This document shows, one piece after another, positions 36,197 to 44,742 of a DNA stretch of 64,000 nt. Position 1 is the first letter of the stretch; each line of letters starts with the position of its first letter. Under the pieces are notes generated by a model. That model saw nothing but the letters and a program-made list of their open reading frames with translations. It was not told the origin of the DNA and did not search any database. Both the position numbers and the translations under genes were made by a program. The stretch spans positions 168,286 to 232,285 of the forward strand of contig JAGAWT010000033.1 of assembly GCA_018110985.1 (NCBI GenBank), read 5' to 3'. Source of the stretch: Oscillospiraceae bacterium (GTDB lineage: Bacteria > Bacillota > Clostridia > Oscillospirales > Ruminococcaceae).

Positions 36197-38728
36197 TTAA
36201 TGGGTCTCAAACCAGCTGTTTCCGCTCTTTACATCCACTGCGAGCGGAACGGTGAAGGCAGCGGCATTCTGCATTTCCTCCGAAAGTATCTTTTCGGCGG
36301 CAGGAGCATCCTTTTCGCTTGCCTCTATTATCAGTTCGTCATGTATCTGGAGAACGAGCTTTGCTTCCGGGAGTTCTTCCTTCAGTCTCTTGTACACCCT
36401 CACCATGGCGATCTTAATAACATCGGCTGCAGTACCCTGTACGGGTGCGTTCATTGCCATTCTCTTTCCGAGCTGGGCGATATTTGCCTTTTTGGAGCTG
36501 AGTTCCGGTATATATCTTCTTCTTCCGAAGGCAGTTTCGGAATATCCCAGCTTTCTTGCCTTCTCCACCGCTTCGGACATGAATTCTCTTACACCGGAGA
36601 AGTTGTTCAGGTAGTTGTCTATGTACTTCTGCGCTTCCTTGTTGGAAACATTTATATCCTTTGCAAGCGAAAATGCGCCTATGCCGTAAACTATTCCGAA
36701 GTTTACTGCCTTTGCAGCACGCCTCATTTCGGGAGTGACCATGGAAACAGGCATACCGAACACCTGTGAGGCTGTGGCGGTGTGGATATCTGTTCCGGAA
36801 AGAAAGCTCTTTTTCATGTTCTCGTCACCGGACAGGTGGGCAAGAACTCTCAGCTCGATCTGGCTGTAATCTGCATCCACCAGTTTACTGCCCTTTGGAG
36901 ATACGAAAAACTTCCTCATTTCCCTGCCAAGCTCGGTACGGACGGGTATGTTCTGCAAATTGGGCTCTGTGGAGGATATACGCCCCGTTCTTGTCTCGCA
37001 CTGCTTGAAAACGGTGTGTATCCTGCCGTCCTCCTCCACCTGTTTCAGAAGCCCTTCAACATAGGTGGATGTCAGCTTTGTATATGACCTGTAAAGAAGT
37101 ATATCTTCAATTATGGGGTGTCTCCCCGAAAGATCCTCCAGCACCTCCGCATCGGTGGAATAACCGCTTTTCGTTTTCTTTCCGTGGGGAAGTCCCAGCT
37201 TTTCAAAGAGTATGGCAGAAAGCTGCTTGGGAGAAGAAATGTTGAATTTCTCCCCTGCTTCCAGGAAGATACGCTCCTCCAGTTCTTTGATGGTGCCCTC
37301 CAGCTTCTCGCCGAAGTCCTTTATGCCCTGAGGATCCACTGCGACTCCCTCATGCTCCATTGATGCCAGCACTTCTGTAAGGGGCAGTTCGATGTTCCTG
37401 TACAGATCGCCGCAGTTTTTCTTGTCGATCATATCATCAAGAATGGTACAAAGCTCATCAAGTACGCATATATCCGCATACTCTCCCATTTCAGTGTGCT
37501 GTTCTGTGCCGTGGAGCGCAGCAATATTCCCAAGCTCATGCTGTTTGTCGTTGGTGTTTAGTATATAGGATGCGATGTAAGCATCCGAGACGATATTTTT
37601 CAGGCTTATGCCGCCGGAAAGACAGTATCTGTAAACAGGCTTTGCATCAAAGGTCTTTTTCCTGCACGGAAGAGACAATATCCTCAGTATCTCCTTACGG
37701 GATGATGTCCTGTATGTCTTCCCGCCGCAAAGGGTGTAAAGCACCTTTCCGGAAGGCTCATCCTTTAAAAGGAAGGTCATATCCCCCTCCGGAGCCTTGT
37801 CCGTGACGGAGTATTCCTTCTTTTCCGTATTCTGTTTTATGGGGATGTTCTGCACCTTGGGCAGTGTCAGCCTGAATTTTTCTATGAGCTTGTACATTTC
37901 AAGCCTGGACAGGAGCTTTGCCAGTTCTTCACTGTCCGGCTGCTTGTAGGCATAGCTTTCGGCATTTTTTTCGATCCCCGGCACATCCTTTACGATCTGT
38001 GCAAGCCAGCGGCTCTCAAAGGCACTTTCTTTACCCTCTGTCAGCTTTGTTACAACTGACTTGGTGCCTGTAAATTCTCCCGCATCCATAGAACGGTAGA
38101 TGTTCTCCACGGAGTCAAAATTTTTTATAAGATCGGTGGCAGTCTTTTTTCCTATGCCCTTTACACCCGGTATATTGTCGGAAGTATCTCCCATAAGCCC
38201 TTTCAGCTCCACGAGCTGCAAAGGCCTGAGCCCCTCGTATTCCTGCATGAAGCGATCGGGTGTAAATGCGATAAGCTCCCTTGTGGTGTGGAGGAGCACT
38301 GTAACATTGTCGTTTACAAGCTGGAGTATATCTCTGTCTCCGGAAAGTATATACACATGGTCTCCTGCATTTCCCGCACAGGAAAGGGTGCCCAGCACAT
38401 CATCAGCCTCATAACCTGCTTTTTCTATCACCGTTATGCCCATGAGACGCAGTATGTCCTTTATATAGGGCATCTGCATGGCAAGCTCCTCGTCCATACC
38501 GTGGCGGTTGGCTTTGTAGCTTTCCACTTTTTTGTGTCTGAACGTAGGTTCTCTAAGGTCAAAGGCAGCGGCGCAGGCATCGGGGCAGATCTCGCCCTTC
38601 ACCTTCTGGTATATATTCAAAAAGCCCAGTATTGCATGGGTAAAGATACCATCCTTTGTGGAAAGCGGCTTCATACCGTAATAGGCTCGGTTCATAATGC
38701 TGTTACCGTCTATTGCAAGTAACTTCAT
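36197..38728 (-). CDS. polA: DNA polymerase I
   Basis: An 843-residue PolA. The 5' nuclease domain covers about 1-290 (AIDGNSIMNRA, GYEADDVLG, GVKGIGKKTA). A proofreading-like domain follows to about 450, in which I cannot find the DxE motif, so it is probably inactive as in many Firmicutes. The polymerase domain has the DYSQIELR, RRAAKAVNFGIVYG and LQIHDELI motifs. ATG 38728 is chosen because AAAGGAG lies just upstream and residue 1 matches MKLLAIDGNS; an in-frame ATG at 38791 adds 21 unrelated residues. Confidence 0.96.
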   Translation of the reverse strand: MKLLAIDGNSIMNRAYYGMKPLSTKDGIFTHAILGFLNIYQKVKGEICPDACAAAFDLREPTFRHKKVESYKANRHGMDEELAMQMPYIKDILRLMGITVIEKAGYEADDVLGTLSCAGNAGDHVYILSGDRDILQLVNDNVTVLLHTTRELIAFTPDRFMQEYEGLRPLQLVELKGLMGDTSDNIPGVKGIGKKTATDLIKNFDSVENIYRSMDAGEFTGTKSVVTKLTEGKESAFESRWLAQIVKDVPGIEKNAESYAYKQPDSEELAKLLSRLEMYKLIEKFRLTLPKVQNIPIKQNTEKKEYSVTDKAPEGDMTFLLKDEPSGKVLYTLCGGKTYRTSSRKEILRILSLPCRKKTFDAKPVYRYCLSGGISLKNIVSDAYIASYILNTNDKQHELGNIAALHGTEQHTEMGEYADICVLDELCTILDDMIDKKNCGDLYRNIELPLTEVLASMEHEGVAVDPQGIKDFGEKLEGTIKELEERIFLEAGEKFNISSPKQLSAILFEKLGLPHGKKTKSGYSTDAEVLEDLSGRHPIIEDILLYRSYTKLTSTYVEGLLKQVEEDGRIHTVFKQCETRTGRISSTEPNLQNIPVRTELGREMRKFFVSPKGSKLVDADYSQIELRVLAHLSGDENMKKSFLSGTDIHTATASQVFGMPVSMVTPEMRRAAKAVNFGIVYGIGAFSLAKDINVSNKEAQKYIDNYLNNFSGVREFMSEAVEKARKLGYSETAFGRRRYIPELSSKKANIAQLGKRMAMNAPVQGTAADVIKIAMVRVYKRLKEELPEAKLVLQIHDELIIEASEKDAPAAEKILSEEMQNAAAFTVPLAVDVKSGNSWFETH

Positions 38729-38783
38729 CGGAACACTCCTTTCGTGAGGCATATCTTTGCCTTTGATAAAGAACACAGAAAGC

Positions 38784-38840
38784 AAAAGCAAGCACCCATA
38801 CCGACTTACAGCAAAAGGCTTCGGTATAAGGCTTGCTTTT
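38784..38840 (-). terminator. Long hairpin between the histidine phosphatase gene and polA
   Basis: AAAAGCAAG (38784-38792) pairs with CTTGCTTTT (38832-38840), with an inner ATACCGA/TTCGGTAT pair. It could terminate transcription from upstream on the minus strand, or fold at the 5' end of the polA transcript, because the polA promoter directly abuts it. Confidence 0.6.
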
Positions 38841-38870
38841 ATTTTAACACAAATGGAACGGCAAAATCAA
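38841..38870 (-). promoter_or_regulatory. Candidate polA promoter
   Basis: On the minus strand TTGATT (38870-38865), an 18-bp spacer and TAAAAT (38846-38841). Confidence 0.6.
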
Positions 38871-38913
38871 GTTATCATAAAAATTTAAGGATTTGCTGAT
38901 ATATTCTTTAATT

Positions 38914-39528
38914 TCAGTAAGGACCGTTATCCATATACTTTCGGGGATAACCTCTTTTTACGGCAAGTTCCACCGACGATCCCGCATATCTGCCGTCTTC
39001 AAAATCAACTCTTAGCACATAGGGAAGATGATCCACAAAGTCAGCAAAATCCGCATAGGAGAAATCGTCTATGTACGCCGAAAGAATTATGCCGAGAAGC
39101 ATCCCGTGAGTGCCCAGGGCGATGCTTTCGCCCTCATGCCGTGCTATAAGCTCCTTGATCACGGGCAGTGCCCTTTTCTTAACATCATCAAAGCTCTCGC
39201 CGCCGGGAGCCTTGAAGCTGTGGTCGTTCCACTGACCTGCTATAAATTCGGTGTAGCTGCTGAGTGACAGTGATCTCCAGTCCCCTGCCACTCTCTCATG
39301 TATGCCCTTTACTTCCTTTATGGGAAGGTGTGAGCTCATGGAAAAGTATTCAAGGGTCTGCCTTGTGCGGATGTACTCCGAACAGTATATATTTCCGATA
39401 CCCTTGTCCTCCAGCACCCAGGCTACCGCCTGTGAATCACGCCTGCCTGTGGGAGTGAGTTCAAAAGCGGGATTGTTCCCGGATGAAGGATCGGGCTGTG
39501 CATGACGCACAAAGTAGACACGGGTCAT
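38914..39528 (-). CDS. Histidine phosphatase family protein
   Basis: A 204-residue phosphoglycerate-mutase-fold protein. The catalytic YFVRHAQPD motif is at the N terminus, SEYIRTRQT provides the second arginine, and GTHGM the second histidine. The substrate is unknown. ATG 39528 overlaps the argC stop (ATGA); an upstream in-frame ATG would add 15 residues lying within argC. It ends the argR-to-argC chain. Confidence 0.88.
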   Translation of the reverse strand: MTRVYFVRHAQPDPSSGNNPAFELTPTGRRDSQAVAWVLEDKGIGNIYCSEYIRTRQTLEYFSMSSHLPIKEVKGIHERVAGDWRSLSLSSYTEFIAGQWNDHSFKAPGGESFDDVKKRALPVIKELIARHEGESIALGTHGMLLGIILSAYIDDFSYADFADFVDHLPYVLRVDFEDGRYAGSSVELAVKRGYPRKYMDNGPY

Positions 39529-40466
39529 ATGAGCCCTGTCCTTTCGTCGAGCCCCGTCATTATGTTCATGCACTGCACTGCCGCACCGGATGCTCCCTTT
39601 CCAAGATTGTCAAGTCTGGAGCAAAGGAGGATGTAGTCATCGTTGCCGTACACAAAGATCTCCATCCGGTTGGTGCCGGAAAGGGTGTTGGAAAACATGA
39701 TGTTCTCCTCTTCAAGACCCTTTCCTCCGAAAGGCATCACCTTTACAAAATTCTGTCCTCTGTACTGTTCGTCAAAGGCTATCCAGATATCCTCAGCGGA
39801 TGCTTTCTTTGCAAGAGTGCGGCGCACAAGAGGAACCGTAACTACCATGCCGCTGTAAAAATCACCTACGGAAGGGCAGAAAACAGGCGGGAAGCTGAGA
39901 CCCGATATCGCCATCATTTCCTTGATGTGCTTATGGGTCTTGCCCAGAGAATATGATCTTGTGCTGTCGTATTTCTTGTCCCGATCCGGGTTTTCATATT
40001 CGGCTATGAGCTTTTTGCCGCCGCCGCTGTATCCGGATATCGCATGGCAGATAACAGGGTGGAAAGGAGCTATGAAGCCTTTTTTCACCAGAGGGTAAAC
40101 AAGGGAAATGAATCCGCTGGCGTAGCAGCCGGGCACAGCCACCCTTTTGGAGGTGCGTATCTTCTCCCTGTGCTCCTCGGACAGCTCCGGGAACCCGTAT
40201 GCCCAGCCCTTTTCAGTTCTGTGTGCGGTGGAAGCATCTATGATACGGGTGTTGTCATTCTCCACCAGTGATACTGCCTCTCTTGCTGCCACATCCGGCA
40301 GGCAGAGAAAAGTAATGTCAGATTCGTTTATGAGCCTTTTCCTTTCGGCAGTGTCTTTCCTCAGCTCCTCGGAAATGGTCAGGAGCTCCACATCATCCCT
40401 GCCCTCAAAACGCTGTGCTATACCGAGACCCGTGGTCCCTTCACGTCCGTCTATAAATACCTTCAT
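39525..40466 (-). CDS. argC: N-acetyl-gamma-glutamyl-phosphate reductase
   Basis: A 313-residue enzyme of arginine synthesis that reduces N-acetylglutamyl phosphate with NADPH. It has FIDGREGTTGLGI at the nucleotide-binding end, the catalytic Cys in AVPGCYASG, and HAISGYSGGGKK. The short length and this start match the second ArgC subtype. Other arg synthesis genes are absent locally, but argR is upstream in the same gene chain. Confidence 0.93.
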   Translation of the reverse strand: MKVFIDGREGTTGLGIAQRFEGRDDVELLTISEELRKDTAERKRLINESDITFLCLPDVAAREAVSLVENDNTRIIDASTAHRTEKGWAYGFPELSEEHREKIRTSKRVAVPGCYASGFISLVYPLVKKGFIAPFHPVICHAISGYSGGGKKLIAEYENPDRDKKYDSTRSYSLGKTHKHIKEMMAISGLSFPPVFCPSVGDFYSGMVVTVPLVRRTLAKKASAEDIWIAFDEQYRGQNFVKVMPFGGKGLEEENIMFSNTLSGTNRMEIFVYGNDDYILLCSRLDNLGKGASGAAVQCMNIMTGLDERTGLI

Positions 40467-40481
40467 CTCGTTGGTTCCTTT

Positions 40482-41234
40482 TTAATACATTTTGCTTTTT
40501 ATCATTGCGGCTGCAAAGCGGCCTTCCCGCTCCTGACCGTTTTCCTTGGGGTGAAGTCCGTCACGCAGATAACGCCCTTCTCCGCCTTCTGTCTCAAACT
40601 TCTCGGTGATACCGCATCCTCCGAAGGTGTCTATCACCTGTACAGACAGGCCTCTTGCTATCCTTTCGATGTTTTCGCACACGACCCGGTTCTTTCTGTT
40701 CATGCCGGGATCCGCAGCCTGTATGGGAGTGAGAAGGAATATCCTGCATTCGGGGAAGTTCTCTGCAATGGTCTGTATACACCAGCGTATTGCGCCTGCC
40801 TCACAGAAAAGATCCACGCCGTCAAGGCTCTTGCCTTCGAGTGCTCTCTCCGCACAGCCTGCCTTTTCCGGAGCATCGTTGGTGCCCATGGCAAAGGCAA
40901 AGACATCCGGCACGGGAAACTCACCCTTTTTAACTCCGGCAATAAAGCGCTGTATGTGGACGACGGCGCAGTTGTTCATTCTCATCTGCATCTCGTTTAC
41001 ATCGTCCGTAGGCTCCCAGCCGCCGCTTATTCCTGCAAAGTCCGGGTCGTCAAAGTCTTGTGTGGTAACATAGGTGCCGTTCACACACTCTGTTCTTTTG
41101 TACCAAACGGAGCTGCCCACAGCTACATTCGTATGGGTTGCAAACCCAAGGAGCTTATGCACCCATGCGCTCCACTGGTCACCCTGAGTTATGCTGTCGC
41201 CGTCCACCGCAAAGTTAAGTTTTGAAAAGTCCAT
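40482..41234 (-). CDS. SGNH/GDSL-type hydrolase
   Basis: A 250-residue esterase-like protein. It has the nucleophile block VDGDSITQGD, a MGTND block and the DGLHP block with the catalytic Asp and His. There is no signal peptide, so it acts in the cytoplasm. ATG 41234 lies one base after the stop of the DnaD-domain gene; an in-frame ATG 54 bp upstream overlaps that gene and lacks support. The substrate is unknown. Confidence 0.85.
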   Translation of the reverse strand: MDFSKLNFAVDGDSITQGDQWSAWVHKLLGFATHTNVAVGSSVWYKRTECVNGTYVTTQDFDDPDFAGISGGWEPTDDVNEMQMRMNNCAVVHIQRFIAGVKKGEFPVPDVFAFAMGTNDAPEKAGCAERALEGKSLDGVDLFCEAGAIRWCIQTIAENFPECRIFLLTPIQAADPGMNRKNRVVCENIERIARGLSVQVIDTFGGCGITEKFETEGGEGRYLRDGLHPKENGQEREGRFAAAMIKSKMY

Positions 41235-41235
41235 A

Positions 41236-42192
41236 TCACACCTCATTTTTCTGTTGTCTGAAAGCCGCAAGGGAGTTTTCAAGGGCACGCCTTTCCAGTT
41301 CTTCCGAAGAATAAATACGATTTCCGTCGTAATTCATCTGTCTGCGCTCTGATTCCCTCTGTGAGCCCGAAGATCTTTGGCTTCCGCTGTTTTCACGGGC
41401 AAGAGCCTCCGCCGCCGTGGAGATACCGTTTTTGGAAAGGCCTGAAAGCACCTTGTCCACCTGATCGGCTGTTAGCTTGTTGTTTCTTGCGCAGTAGTCG
41501 CAGGCATACCCGGCAAGCTCCGGGGTTATGCCCTTTTTATGCCATTTGGCAGCCTTGTCGGAGAAATTTCCTTTCAGCCCCTTTGCCGACAGGATGTTTT
41601 TCAGCGCATCCACCTTTGCGGCTGTTCGCTGAAGTTCAAGTATCTCCTCCTCTGCCGCAGCTCCCGTAACAATGTTCCTGTCGCACCAGTCACCGGCAGT
41701 TTTGGAAAGGTAGCTCATGCTGCTTTTCCCTTGTGATACCGCAAAGCTGTAAAGCAGGACTATCGCCTCAGGGTCAAGGCAGAGGTATTCGTATATCCAC
41801 ACGAAGGTCTGCTGTTCCGTGTGGTTAAGGGGCTTCCCCTTTATGTTTTCTATCTCAAAGAAAAGCTGCCTTAATTCCATGGAGGCTGTAAGAGCTTCTG
41901 CTATCTGTGCGGGGGGGATGGTCTTGAAATCCGGTATTGCCTCTTTTTTCGGCGCAGCCTGCACGGGAACGGGCTCCTTCTTTTCAAGTACGCCCAGTCC
42001 CACCCAGAAGTTCAGCGCATCCTCAACGGCTTCACGGGAAGCTGACAGTTCTTCTGCTGTGGGGATCCTCTTTGAACGCAGAATGAAAAACAGCAGTTTA
42101 AGTGTGACCTCATCCGCCATAAGAGCCGCATCTGCCGCTTTCTGAGGAATGGCTGCGGCACCATCATCCCAGTTTATCCTGTAATCCATCAT
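41236..42192 (-). CDS. DnaD-domain protein
   Basis: A 318-residue protein with an N-terminal winged-helix-like region (about 20-75), a Pro/Ala linker, and a C-terminal DnaD/DnaB-II-type helical domain (about 205-265, with WHKKGITPELAGYACDYC). Such proteins help load the replicative helicase in Firmicutes. A polar tail rich in Ser, Arg and Gln follows. It overlaps the lipid kinase gene by 4 bp. Whether it is the main DnaD or a paralogue is not clear. Confidence 0.8.
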   Translation of the reverse strand: MMDYRINWDDGAAAIPQKAADAALMADEVTLKLLFFILRSKRIPTAEELSASREAVEDALNFWVGLGVLEKKEPVPVQAAPKKEAIPDFKTIPPAQIAEALTASMELRQLFFEIENIKGKPLNHTEQQTFVWIYEYLCLDPEAIVLLYSFAVSQGKSSMSYLSKTAGDWCDRNIVTGAAAEEEILELQRTAAKVDALKNILSAKGLKGNFSDKAAKWHKKGITPELAGYACDYCARNNKLTADQVDKVLSGLSKNGISTAAEALARENSGSQRSSGSQRESERRQMNYDGNRIYSSEELERRALENSLAAFRQQKNEV

Positions 42193-43106
42193 TTAAGTCC
42201 CGGGGCATAGTCCCCTACTATCATTTTAAGACAGTTGTGCATACAGCATATGCTGATGCGCCTGTCGTCCCCGCCGTATTCTCCGTCAACTGTCCAGGGA
42301 ACTTCTTCATTGCAGGTGACATCGAACACATCCGACCTGAAATAGTCAAAGCAGGGAGCAGAGAATTCCTTTCTGATAAGGTAATTGAAGGTGGCTGTAA
42401 GCTCTGTGATGTTGGCAGGGTTCTTGATGAATATCCCCTCAAAGGTGTTGTCATTCATGGAGATGTCGTTTCCTGCCAGTTCCTTTATGCCGCCTACAGA
42501 CAGGGAATTTGCCACCATCCCGAACATATAGTCACCGGTGACCGTGGTGCCGTTTGCTTTTATAGTCACATTGTAGCTGTGGGAAAGGTCGAAATTCTCC
42601 GATGCTTCCTTCACGGCATCCGTAAGATAGGCAAGCACACCGAAGGTATTCTTTCTCTGCTGGTCGGTGGAATAGCTTACCTTTGTGAATGCGCCGAAGG
42701 CTGCCACATAGGTGAAATAGTTGTTGTTGAAGGCACCCACATCCACATAGCGGGGCTTTCCCGTAACAATGGTCTTTGCGGCATCCGGCATATACCTTGG
42801 GATACCGAGACTGGAGGAAAAGTCGTTCATGGTGCCTGCGGGGATGGAGCCCAGAGGAACATGGTGTCCCCCGTCCATTATTCCCTTTACCACCTCGTGC
42901 ATGGTGCCGTCTCCGCCGCTGCACACTATGGTGTCAAATTCGCCGCCGTATTTTTTTACGGTATCGTAGGCATCTCCTGCGGACTGGGTGGGATGCGCTG
43001 TAACATTATATCCGCCTTTTGTAAGGGTGTCTATGATACGGGCAAGGTAGGAAGCTATCTGCCCCTTTCCCGAATGTGGATTGTATACCAATAGGAGTTT
43101 CTTCAT
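42189..43106 (-). CDS. Diacylglycerol/lipid kinase family protein
   Basis: A 305-residue lipid kinase of the DgkB/YegS type. It shows VYNPHSGKG, the nucleotide-binding CSGGDGTMHE, and GSIPAGTMNDF, then the beta-rich C-terminal domain. It phosphorylates diacylglycerol or a similar lipid at the membrane. It lies between malQ and the DnaD-domain gene on the minus strand. Confidence 0.92.
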   Translation of the reverse strand: MKKLLLVYNPHSGKGQIASYLARIIDTLTKGGYNVTAHPTQSAGDAYDTVKKYGGEFDTIVCSGGDGTMHEVVKGIMDGGHHVPLGSIPAGTMNDFSSSLGIPRYMPDAAKTIVTGKPRYVDVGAFNNNYFTYVAAFGAFTKVSYSTDQQRKNTFGVLAYLTDAVKEASENFDLSHSYNVTIKANGTTVTGDYMFGMVANSLSVGGIKELAGNDISMNDNTFEGIFIKNPANITELTATFNYLIRKEFSAPCFDYFRSDVFDVTCNEEVPWTVDGEYGGDDRRISICCMHNCLKMIVGDYAPGLK

Positions 43107-43233
43107 TTTTCTTTCCTTGCAGGGATCTCCGACCGGTCGAGCAGAAACATCCCGCCCCCGGTAAGAGTGATCTCCTGAGATATACCCGCTGACGATCTGT
43201 CATGCCGGATGACGATATCGTTATCGGGTACCG
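43103..43233 (-). pseudogene. Coding-like remnant between malQ and the lipid kinase
   Basis: After the malQ stop, one minus-strand frame stays open for about 43 codons and ends in a TGA that overlaps the next ATG (ATGA), as coupled genes do. The peptide has segments such as DNDIVIRHDRSSAG and LTGGGMFLLDRSE. It has no usable start codon after the malQ stop except an internal ATG giving 15 residues. It may be the tail of a decayed gene, or chance. Confidence 0.3.
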
Positions 43234-44730
43234 TTATTTGCTTTGTTTTCTGAAATATGTTTTTGTGAGCTTTTTCAGCTTTTTGCGCTCGGATCTGCCC
43301 GGCATCCTGTCCATGCGCCAGTGCCAGTTCCCGCCTATGGTGGAGGGGGTATTCATTCTTGCTTCGCTGCCAAGCCCCAGGATATCCTGCATCTGCACTA
43401 CCGCAATATCGGCATGACTGCCGAAAAGCGCTCTGAGAAATGCCTTGCATACTTTCTTCTCGTCTGCCTTTTTGGGGAGGCCGAAGTATTTTTTTATCTG
43501 CTTTTTGGTCTTTTCATCACAGGCGGTATACCAGCCAAGAAGAGTGTCGTTGTCATGCGTGCCGATGTAGACTGCACTGTTTTTGGGATGATTGTGGGGA
43601 AGATAGGAACTGTCATCACCGCCGAAGGCAAATTCGAGCACCTTCATTCCGGGATAACCTGCTTTTTCAAGAAGAATGTGTACATCTTCAGTGAGAAATC
43701 CCAGATCCTCCGCCACAAGAGCCACATCTCCAAGCTCCTGCTTTATGGTCTCAAACAGCTTTATGCCCGGACCTTTGAGCCATTCGCCCTCTTCTGCCGT
43801 GTCATTTTCGGCAGGAATGGCATAAAAGCCTTCAAAGCCTCTGAAATGGTCTATGCGGGTAATGTCAAAAAGTGCCGATGCACAGCGTACTCTTTCCACC
43901 CACCAGGAAAAATCGTGCTTTTCAAGATAATCCCAGTCGTAGACGGGGTTCCCCCAAAGCTGACCTGTAGGAGAAAAGGGATCGGGCGGACAGCCTGCCA
44001 CCTTGACGGGGCGGCGGTCTGCATCCAGCATGAACATTTCGGGGTGTGCCCAAATGTCCGAAGAATCCATGGAAACATATATGGGCATATCACCGTAGAT
44101 ATGTATGCCTCTGCGGTTCGCATAGCTTTTCAAAGCAAGGTACTGTTCAAAAAACTTGAACTGCATGAACTTCCAGAGCCCTATTTCATCCTTGTGTTCT
44201 TCAGAGAATTTTTTCAGGGTGCCGGGTTCTCTGAGACGATAGGCATCATCCCAAAGAGTCCACATCTCCTGATCGAAATGGGCTTTCACAGTCATGAAAA
44301 GAGCATAATCATCGAGCCATGAGGCATTTTCGGAGCAGAATCCTTCAAATGCAGCATTCTGCTTTGGATCGCACTTTTTAAGAAATGCGCCGTAAGCTTT
44401 GGCAAGGACGATCCTTTTATAGGAAAAAAGCTGTGAAAAGTCTGCAAAATCCTTCTTTTCAAGGATGCAAAGATCAAGGTCATCGCTTTCCAGCAGACCC
44501 TCGTCTATCAGACCTTCAAGGTCTATCAGCACAGGGTTCCCCGCAAAGGCAGAGTAGCACTGATAGGGAGAATCGCCGTACCCCGTAGGGCCTATCGGCA
44601 GGATCTGCCAGTAATACTGACCCGTCTCTTTCAGAAAATCAACAAATTCGTAGGCATAGCGCCCCAGCGTTCCCGTACCGTACTTTCCGGGAAGTGAGGT
44701 TATATGCAGAAGTACTCCGCTCGTTCTCAT
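43234..44730 (-). CDS. malQ: 4-alpha-glucanotransferase
   Basis: A 498-residue GH77 amylomaltase that transfers alpha-1,4-glucan chains in starch and glycogen use. It starts with RTSGVLLHITSLPGKYG, has GDSPYQCYSAFAGNP, DITRIDHFRGFEGF with the nucleophile Asp, VAEDLGFLT with the acid/base Glu, and GTHDNDT. Length is normal. No other maltose or glycogen gene is adjacent. Confidence 0.95.
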   Translation of the reverse strand: MRTSGVLLHITSLPGKYGTGTLGRYAYEFVDFLKETGQYYWQILPIGPTGYGDSPYQCYSAFAGNPVLIDLEGLIDEGLLESDDLDLCILEKKDFADFSQLFSYKRIVLAKAYGAFLKKCDPKQNAAFEGFCSENASWLDDYALFMTVKAHFDQEMWTLWDDAYRLREPGTLKKFSEEHKDEIGLWKFMQFKFFEQYLALKSYANRRGIHIYGDMPIYVSMDSSDIWAHPEMFMLDADRRPVKVAGCPPDPFSPTGQLWGNPVYDWDYLEKHDFSWWVERVRCASALFDITRIDHFRGFEGFYAIPAENDTAEEGEWLKGPGIKLFETIKQELGDVALVAEDLGFLTEDVHILLEKAGYPGMKVLEFAFGGDDSSYLPHNHPKNSAVYIGTHDNDTLLGWYTACDEKTKKQIKKYFGLPKKADEKKVCKAFLRALFGSHADIAVVQMQDILGLGSEARMNTPSTIGGNWHWRMDRMPGRSERKKLKKLTKTYFRKQSK

Positions 44731-44742
44731 TTTACCAGATCC

